The notes beneath the pieces were generated by a model. It searched no databases. It was given only the letters and a program-made list of their open reading frames with translations, and was not told the origin of the DNA. Source: Pseudorhodoferax soli (lineage in GTDB: Bacteria > Pseudomonadota > Gammaproteobacteria > Burkholderiales > Burkholderiaceae_C). From it: a DNA stretch of 64,000 bases. A program made the position numbers and the translations under genes. Each line of letters starts with the position of its first letter. Positions within the stretch are counted from its first letter, which is position 1. Positions 56,830-64,000 of the stretch are shown here, piece by piece. The stretch covers positions 496,001-560,000 of the forward strand of contig NZ_QPJK01000005.1 in NCBI RefSeq assembly GCF_003337555.1, written 5' to 3'.

Positions 56830-57606
56830 TCAGCGGCCCGTGAACACGGGCGCGCGCTTCTCGGCGAAGGCGCGTTGCGCTTCCTTGGCGTCGTCGGTCT
56901 TGCCGATCTGCGCCGTCATGTCCTGCTCGTAGCGGTAGCCGTCGCGCAGGCTCATGTCCTCGATCACGTTCAGCGTGTGCTTGCCCATGCGGGTGGAGAC
57001 CGGGCTCTTGGATGCGATGGTCTGCGCGATCTCCATGGCCGTGGCCATCAGCTCCTCGTGTGCAACGCAGGCCTCGACGATGCCCAGCCGGTACAGTTCT
57101 GCGCCTGGCACACGCATGCCGGTCAGTGCCATGCGGCGCAGCCGCGAATGGCTGAACAGGCGCATGGCGTGGCGGCAGCCGCCCAGCAGGCCGACGTCGA
57201 CCTCGGGCAGGCCCAGCGATGCCTTCTCGGACGCGACCAGGATGTCGCTGGACGCGGCCATGGCCACGCCCGAGCCCAGCGCCGCGCCGTTGATGGCGCA
57301 GACCACCGGCTTGGCACATTCGCGGATCGCGTGGAAGCACTCGCGCGTGCGGCGCGAATGCGCGGGCAGGTCGCCCGGGCCCTTGATGACGGATGCGCGG
57401 CCCTTCAAGTCGGCCCCGGCGCAGAAGACCTTGCCGGCGCCCGTCAGCACCACGGCGCGCACCTCGTCCATCTCGGAGATGCGGTCCAGTGCCATCGTGA
57501 GCTCGTCGTTCAGCGTGCGCGTCAGTGCGTTGACGGGCGGGCTGTTCATGGTCAGCGTGGCCACGTGGCCGTCGAGTGCGTAGATGAGTTGGGTCAGGTC
57601 GTCCAT
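56830..57606 (-). CDS. Enoyl-CoA hydratase/isomerase family protein
   Basis: A 258-residue crotonase. The oxyanion-hole elements FCAGADLKGRA and NGAALGSGVAMAASSD are intact, and GLPEVDVGLLGG supplies one of the catalytic Glu positions. The second usual Glu region reads VPGAELYRLGIVEACV, so activity may be hydratase or isomerase. It heads an operon with a Bug receptor and acyl-CoA dehydrogenase downstream. A TGCATAGCAG motif lies about 90 bp upstream. Confidence 0.9.
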   Translation of the reverse strand: MDDLTQLIYALDGHVATLTMNSPPVNALTRTLNDELTMALDRISEMDEVRAVVLTGAGKVFCAGADLKGRASVIKGPGDLPAHSRRTRECFHAIRECAKPVVCAINGAALGSGVAMAASSDILVASEKASLGLPEVDVGLLGGCRHAMRLFSHSRLRRMALTGMRVPGAELYRLGIVEACVAHEELMATAMEIAQTIASKSPVSTRMGKHTLNVIEDMSLRDGYRYEQDMTAQIGKTDDAKEAQRAFAEKRAPVFTGR

Positions 57607-57696
57607 GGGTCTCCAATGTGCGGCGGGCCGCGTGTCTTCTCGAAGATGCCAGTCTAGGGACGCTGACCTGGCGCCGCTACGCCGGCTGCCGCAGGG

Positions 57697-57717
57697 CTGC
57701 TATGCAGATCGGCGCAT
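57697..57717 (-). promoter_or_regulatory. TGCATAGCAG motif with ATGC-N8-GCAT symmetry upstream of enoyl-CoA hydratase
   Basis: Read on the minus strand, 57697-57706 is TGCATAGCAG, identical to 50772-50781. The adjoining ATGC-N8-GCAT (57702-57717) has the same spacing as the palindrome at 50731-50746. It lies in the promoter region of the hydratase operon. Confidence 0.4.
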
Positions 57718-57764
57718 CTCTGCCCCGCCGGCCGGGCCGCCGGGTGGAGGCCGATCCACAGCGC

Positions 57765-57809
57765 CCGCACATGCCGCACATGCCGCACATGCCGCGCATG
57801 CCGCGCATG
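57765..57809 (+). repeat. Five tandem copies of a 9-bp unit
   Basis: CCGCACATG three times, then CCGCGCATG twice, in perfect tandem array. It lies 48 bp before the kinase ATG. In an upstream extension of the kinase frame it would encode Ala-His-Ala repeats, so its copy number is a multiple of three codons. Confidence 0.85.
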
Positions 57810-57856
57810 CGATCATCCGGCCCGTCGCGGCGCATGGCCGCCGCCTGCCCATCCCC

Positions 57857-58764
57857 ATGCGCTCACTCCGTGTCCAGCTCACCCTGTTCGGCCTCCTGCT
57901 GGTGGCCCTGTGGGCCACGCTTGCCGTGGTGATGGTCGTGCTGTACCGCAGCAGCGCCGGCGCCCAGGTCGAGACGCAGCGGGCCGTCGCGCAGCAGGCC
58001 TGCGGCGCCATTGCGGCACGCTACGCGCAATCCGTGCCCGTGCCCACGCCGGCCGCGCCGCAGTTCGACCGCATCGTCGACAGCTTCAACCGCTACCGGG
58101 CGCGGTTCGAGCAGGCCCGCGCGCAGCTGCAGCAGGCCGCGCAGCAGCGCAGCCGCGACCAGCGGCTGGCCGCGCTCGGACGCATGACCGGCGGCATCGC
58201 GCACGAGAGCCGCAACCCCATCGCGGCCATGCGGCTGAAGGCCGAGAACGCGCTGGCCGCCATCGTCGGCCAGATCGACCGGCTCGACGGCCTGGTGCAA
58301 AGCCTGCTGGCACTGGTGCAGCCGGTCCAGTTGGCGATGCACTGCACCGACCTGCCGGCCTGGCTGGCCGAGCGGCTGGCCGCCGTGGAGCGCCAGGCCA
58401 CCCAGCGGGGCGTGCGGCTGGCCTTGCGCCACGCCGGGCAAGCGGCTGCGCGCCTGGACCCGGTGCACCTGGCGCGCGCCGTCGACAACCTGCTGGACAA
58501 CGCCGTGCGCCATGCGCCACCGGGCGGCGAGGTGCTGCTGTCGGCCGGGCGCACGCTCGCCGGGGCGCTGCTGATCGCGGTGGACGACGACGGCCCGGGC
58601 GTGCCCGACGGCCTGCTGCCCCAGCTGTTCGAGCCCTTCGCAACCGGGCGCGCCGGTGGCACCGGCCTGGGCCTCGCGCTGGCCCGCGAGGTGGCGCTGG
58701 CCCACGACGGCGAACTGCGCCATGTGGCGCGCACGCCCGGCGCTCGCTTCGAACTGGAGATGTC

Positions 58765-58780
<16 letters not shown>
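57857..58780 (+). CDS. Sensor histidine kinase, apparently shortened
   Basis: A 307-residue kinase. One transmembrane segment (about 8-30) is followed by only about 40 residues, then a HAMP-like helix (FDRIVDSFNRYRARFE), a dimerisation domain with His116 in GGIAHESRNP and a HATPase domain (DNAVRHAP, DDDGPGVP, GTGLGLALAREV). The second membrane segment and the first HAMP helix expected for this family are missing, so the sensor region appears lost in frame. The start is taken as MRSLRVQLTLFG. Its stop overlaps the regulator gene by 16 bp. Confidence 0.75.
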
Positions 58781-60309
<1,529 letters not shown>

Positions 60310-60311
60310 AC

Positions 60312-61448
60312 ATGTCCGACTCTTCCACCGCTCCCCCGTCCCCTGCCGCCGGCGATGCACCTGCGCCTGCCGGCAACACGCTGCTCTGGGTCCTGCTGGC
60401 CCTGGCCGCCGTGCTCGCCTGGTGGCAGCCGCGCGGGCCGGTGGCCACGCTGCAGCTGGTGGACTGGCAGACCATCGGGGCGCTGGCCGGCCTGCTGGCC
60501 ATCACCCAGGCGGTGGAGCGCAGCGGCATGCTGCAGGCCACGGCCCAGCGGCTGCTCGGGCGCGTGTCCACGCTGCGCGGCCTCGCGCTGCTGCTGACGG
60601 CCGCGGCGGCGCTGCTGTCGGCCCTGGTCACCAACGACGTGAGCCTGTTCCTGCTGGTGCCGCTCACGCGCGTGCTGGCCACGCAGGCGCACCTGCCGCT
60701 GGCCCGGCTGGTGGTGCTGCAGGCGCTGGCCGTGAACGCGGGCTCGGCGCTCACACCCATCGGCAACCCGCAGAACCTGTACCTGTGGCACCGCTCGGGC
60801 GAGAGCTTCGTCGGCTTCATGGGCATGATGGCGCCCACCGTGGCCGTGATGCTGTTCTGGCTGTTGGCAGCGGCCTGGTGGCTGGTGCCGCGCACGCCGA
60901 TTGCGCTCAAGCCCGCGACCGAGGCGGCGGCCGTGCAGCCGCGCCTTCTGGCCCTGGCGGCCGGGCTGTTCGTCGCCTTCGTGGTCGCGCTCGACCGCCA
61001 CTGGCTGCTGGCCGGCCTGGGCCTGGTGTTCGGCGCATTCGCACTGGCCGCGCCGCGCGTCCTGCGCGGCATCGACTGGGCGTTGCTGCTCACCATCGCC
61101 CTGATGTTCGTGGTGCTGCGCCAGGTGGCCGAGCTGCCAGCCATGGCTGCGCTGTTGCAGCAGTGGCCCATCGCCGAGGGCTGGCGCGCCTACCTGGCAG
61201 CCATCGTGGCCTCGCAGGTCATCAGCAACGTCCCGGCCACCATCCTGCTGGACGGCACCGTGCGCGACCTGCCGGCCCTGGCGGCCGGTGTCAGCGTCGG
61301 TGGCTTCGGCTGCGTGCTGGGCTCGCTGGCCAACCTGATCGCGCTGCGCCTGGCGCGCTTGCCGGAAGGCATGCGCGAATTCCACCGCCTCAGCATCCCG
61401 TTCCTGCTGGTGTGCGCCGCGTCTGCCGCGCTCCTGCGTCTGGGGTGA
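60312..61448 (+). CDS. SLC13/ArsB-type anion permease
   Basis: A 378-residue membrane protein with about ten hydrophobic segments. The ion-transporter-family motifs VTNDVSLFLLVPLTRVL, NAGSALTPIGNPQNLYLW and SNVPATILL form the two repeated substrate and cation sites. Members carry citrate, dicarboxylates, sulfate or arsenite; the substrate here is unassigned. It follows the decayed two-component system by three bases beyond the shifted frame, so was perhaps its target. Confidence 0.85.
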   Translation: MSDSSTAPPSPAAGDAPAPAGNTLLWVLLALAAVLAWWQPRGPVATLQLVDWQTIGALAGLLAITQAVERSGMLQATAQRLLGRVSTLRGLALLLTAAAALLSALVTNDVSLFLLVPLTRVLATQAHLPLARLVVLQALAVNAGSALTPIGNPQNLYLWHRSGESFVGFMGMMAPTVAVMLFWLLAAAWWLVPRTPIALKPATEAAAVQPRLLALAAGLFVAFVVALDRHWLLAGLGLVFGAFALAAPRVLRGIDWALLLTIALMFVVLRQVAELPAMAALLQQWPIAEGWRAYLAAIVASQVISNVPATILLDGTVRDLPALAAGVSVGGFGCVLGSLANLIALRLARLPEGMREFHRLSIPFLLVCAASAALLRLG

Positions 61449-61819
61449 ATCGGCCAGGCTGACGCGAGCGGGCTCCGCAGCCCCTGTCCGCAAAGCGGAC
61501 ATCCCCTGTCCCGCCAGCATCCATGGCGCCCCCCTTGCTCGCTCGCAGGCTGTTGATTTCGGAGGGTTCAGGCGCTGGCTGGCGGCAGCATCGTGCGCTT
61601 TCCGCGCCACGTGGGCGCCGTGCTGATGCCCTGGCTGCAGCCCGGCACCACCGTGCATGCGCGCGGCTGGGGCAGCCGCAGCGCGCAGGGCAGTGCGCTC
61701 GAAGCCACCGCCATGGGCCTCACGGCCGAGTCCATGCAGGAGCTCTACGCCGGTCCCGCCGGGCGCCCGGGTCCCCCGGTGCAGGCGGGCAATCGCCATG
61801 GTCCTGGCGCCTGCAAAGG
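61449..61819. other. Intergenic stretch with a coding-like orphan fragment and a hairpin
   Basis: Of this 371-bp gap, 61560-61820 reads in one plus-strand frame with strong G/C at third positions: GGSIVRFPRHVGAVLMPWLQ continuing to about PAGRPGPP, ending TAG at 61821-61823. I do not recognise it and no ribosome site precedes it, so it may be a gene remnant. A perfect hairpin TGTCCGC-AAA-GCGGACA lies at 61485-61501. Confidence 0.4.
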
Positions 61820-63994
61820 CTAGCGCGGCGGCGCCGACGCGCTGGCGTGCGCCATGGTCTGGCGGTTCAGCAGCCGCACCACGTATTCCATGAAGGCCGG
61901 CGTGAAGACGGTGCCGTGGTCCGGCAGCACGCGCGCGTCGACCTCGACCACGCGCGACGCATCCTGCGGGCACGGCGACGTCGCCCCGGCCACCGGCTGC
62001 AGATGCAGGCGGTACCAGGCGTCGCCGGGCGCCGGGCGGCCGCTGTGCGGCTGGTGGAACACCGTCACCGGGTTGTCGGCGTACAGCTCGTTCGATCCGG
62101 CGGGCACCCGCGCGAACCCGCGCACGATGGTCTGCGCACCGTCCGGGCGCGGCGGCTGGCCATCGAGCACCTCCATGCGCAAGCGGTGCGTGACGAACGC
62201 GCCGAAGTTGGCGGCCGTGTAGACGTGCTCCGGGAAGGGTGCGGCCTGGCGCGCCGCCGCATCGAAGGTCACGGCCTGGCCGGCCGGGTAGACCTGGCGG
62301 GTGACCAGGTCCGCTTCCGACGACAAGGACACCAGGGGCATGCCGATCGGCTCGCACCGGCGCTCCCGGTCGTGGATGCCGCGGTACTGCTCGGCCGAGA
62401 AGGCGGGGTTGACCAGCAGCACCAGGTCGGGCCGCGCCGCGGCCTGCGCACTGCCGTCCGGCAAGAGCAGCGCGTCGCGCAGCGACTGGAAGACGGCACG
62501 CGCACCCAGGCTGTGGCCGGTGACCACCAGGGCGCTGCGCCGGTCGGCACGCGGATCGGGGCGGCCCCGGGCCACGCGCTGCGCCAGCCCGGCGATCAAG
62601 GGCCGCAGCAACGCGCCCTGGGCGCCCAGGCGGTCGGCCGCCTGCAGGCGGTTCCAGAAGGTCGTGCCGTTGGCGATCTCGCCGGCATACAGGCGGCCGG
62701 GCCAGCCCACGTACACGCCCAGCACCGTGCGGGCTGGCCGGCCGGCGGCGCGGGCAGCCTGCTGCTCCATGGTGTCGATGGCGCCGATCAGCCTGCCGTA
62801 GTCGCAGACGTAGCTGTCGCCGGTGGCTGCGGAGTGCTGCCAGCCGTGCACGAAGACGGCGACCAGCGCCCCCGGGCCGGCCACCGCATCGTCCACCGCG
62901 CCGAACAGCGCCGTGGACTGGGCCGGGTCCACCGGCTGGCCGCTGTCGTCCGCCTCGACGAAGTGCAGCGCCGCGGGCGCGGCCGCGTGGGCCGGCCCGC
63001 ACTCGGCCGCCGGCAGCGGCGTCGGGCCGGGCGGGCGCTGCTGCGCGGCCACGCGTTCGAAGCGCTGCCCGTCGACCTGCACGGCGCCCTCCTCGTGGTC
63101 CAGGTGCCAGCGCACCGTCAGCGGCGCCGGCGCGGCCAGCAGCGGCTTCACCGCCTCGGGCAGCAGCCGGACCACGCTGCCCTGCGCCTGCGCAGTGAGC
63201 GTGAGTGCCGGTGAACTGCCGGTCGCCGGCGCGCCGGGCGTGCTGGCCAATTGCAGCGACACGCTGCCGTCCGGCAGGTCGATGCGCAGCTGCTGCAGCG
63301 TGTCGGCGGCGGCCAGGGCGCGGCGCACCCAGCCTGTCGGGCCTTCTGCATTGCCGGGGCTCGCCAACATGGCCTCGCGCCGCGTGTAGGGCAGGCCGTA
63401 GCGCAGGCCCAGTTCCACGCGCTGCACGCCGGCCGGCTGCGCGAGCGCAGTCGCCAGGGCGGCCGGCAGCAGCGCGGCGCAGCCGGCCGCCGCTTGCGGG
63501 GCGAGCCGGGCGCGCAGCGTGGCGGTCAGTGCGCCGGTCCAGTCGAGCGTGGCCGATTCCAGCGTGGCTTCGCAGTCGCCATGGCGCAGCCGGCCAGCGG
63601 CCATGCTGGCATGCAGGCCCTGGCGCAGCACATCGACGCAGCCGGACCCGCTGGCCAGGCGCTCGCCCACGGACACCGGATCGAGCTGCATGCGGGCGCC
63701 GAACCCCAGCACCCATTCGCCGGCGCAGCTGCGGCGCAGCAAGCCGGTGTCGGCGTGCAGGTGCAGCGGCTCGGCCAGCAGCGTGGCGGGCAGCTGGCTG
63801 GGCATGCCCTGCATGTCGAAAGCCGTGGGCAGCAGGGGCCCCGTGCACGCCAGTCCGTCCAGCGCGCACAGGGCGCCGTGCACGCGGTCGTGGTTCAGCC
63901 ACTGCAGGACGGCCAGGGTCAGCGCGCCAACCGGCACCAGCCCGAGCAGCCAGCGTGCCGAAAGGCGCATGCCGCCTTGCTTGCGACCGTCCAT
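61820..63994 (-). CDS. Membrane-anchored alpha/beta hydrolase-like protein
   Basis: A 724-residue protein. An N-terminal membrane anchor (about 12-32) is followed by about 330 residues of unassigned sequence with scattered cysteines, then an alpha/beta hydrolase domain (about 375-690) with VAVFVHGWQHSA and VVTGHSLGARAVF (nucleophile Ser495). The likely location is periplasmic, facing out from the inner membrane, as a lipase or esterase. The ATG at 63994 lies six bases from the window's end; a second ATG eight codons in is possible. Confidence 0.7.
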   Translation of the reverse strand: MDGRKQGGMRLSARWLLGLVPVGALTLAVLQWLNHDRVHGALCALDGLACTGPLLPTAFDMQGMPSQLPATLLAEPLHLHADTGLLRRSCAGEWVLGFGARMQLDPVSVGERLASGSGCVDVLRQGLHASMAAGRLRHGDCEATLESATLDWTGALTATLRARLAPQAAAGCAALLPAALATALAQPAGVQRVELGLRYGLPYTRREAMLASPGNAEGPTGWVRRALAAADTLQQLRIDLPDGSVSLQLASTPGAPATGSSPALTLTAQAQGSVVRLLPEAVKPLLAAPAPLTVRWHLDHEEGAVQVDGQRFERVAAQQRPPGPTPLPAAECGPAHAAAPAALHFVEADDSGQPVDPAQSTALFGAVDDAVAGPGALVAVFVHGWQHSAATGDSYVCDYGRLIGAIDTMEQQAARAAGRPARTVLGVYVGWPGRLYAGEIANGTTFWNRLQAADRLGAQGALLRPLIAGLAQRVARGRPDPRADRRSALVVTGHSLGARAVFQSLRDALLLPDGSAQAAARPDLVLLVNPAFSAEQYRGIHDRERRCEPIGMPLVSLSSEADLVTRQVYPAGQAVTFDAAARQAAPFPEHVYTAANFGAFVTHRLRMEVLDGQPPRPDGAQTIVRGFARVPAGSNELYADNPVTVFHQPHSGRPAPGDAWYRLHLQPVAGATSPCPQDASRVVEVDARVLPDHGTVFTPAFMEYVVRLLNRQTMAHASASAPPR

Positions 63995-64000
63995 GGTGTG

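Noticed and set aside
57765-57809. Short tandem array considered as CRISPR
   Set aside because: Repeats are nine bases with no spacers and no cas genes.

Overview
The window reads as ordinary chromosome of a high-GC betaproteobacterium, most likely a Comamonadaceae member (Acidovorax/Variovorax/Hydrogenophaga-like). The reasons are strong G/C bias at third codon positions, several Bug-type tricarboxylate-family binding proteins (an expansion typical of Burkholderiales), the neighbouring bpt and aat genes, and abundant LysR/IclR-controlled CoA and aromatic catabolism genes. I see no rRNA, tRNA, insertion sequence, prophage, CRISPR array or replication origin. The assignment is by recognition of protein families; no database search was run.

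Layout. 0.3-5 kb: motility and c-di-GMP genes (PAS-PAS-GAF-GGDEF-EAL protein, FliK-like protein, flagellin with a sigma-28-type promoter and a terminator). 5-7 kb: gluQ and a FAD oxidoreductase. 7-10.3 kb: a LysR regulator divergent from pirin, DoxX and a second pirin. 10.3-13.4 kb: a PhzF-like isomerase, a LysE exporter and a divergent MocR regulator. 13.4-18.4 kb: trhO, a two-component system and tctBA (tripartite tricarboxylate transporter membrane subunits), all on the minus strand. 18.4-20.4 kb: a DUF599 protein, and a MarR regulator divergent from a siderophore-interacting reductase. 20.4-26.6 kb: dnaE, ppk and a SixA-like phosphatase. 26.6-33 kb: clpS, clpA, pbpG, an IclR regulator, bpt and aat. 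33-40.2 kb: an HD-GYP protein, argA and hrpA.

40.2-57.6 kb is an accessory catabolic region. It holds a LysR gene with a carboxymuconolactone decarboxylase-like protein and an amidohydrolase, a porin, an alpha/beta hydrolase lacking the usual nucleophile, two tannase/feruloyl-esterase-type lipoproteins, three Bug receptors without membrane partners, a CoA-transferase/GST/flavin reductase operon, an acyl-CoA dehydrogenase and an enoyl-CoA hydratase. 57.8-61.4 kb holds a two-component system that looks decayed, followed by an SLC13-type permease. 61.8-64 kb holds a membrane-anchored alpha/beta hydrolase.

Themes. Four N-degron pathway components (ClpS, ClpA, Bpt, Aat) lie within 6.5 kb. tctBA has no binding protein next to it, while three binding proteins sit elsewhere without tctAB. 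A shared 9-10 bp motif (TGCATAGCAG) lies upstream of two separate CoA/Bug operons. Gene decay is visible as a LysR 3' remnant, a shortened kinase, a Walker-B-altered and frameshifted NtrC-type regulator, and a coding-like orphan fragment. I found no convincing wholly new multi-gene system; the most informative leads are listed as findings.
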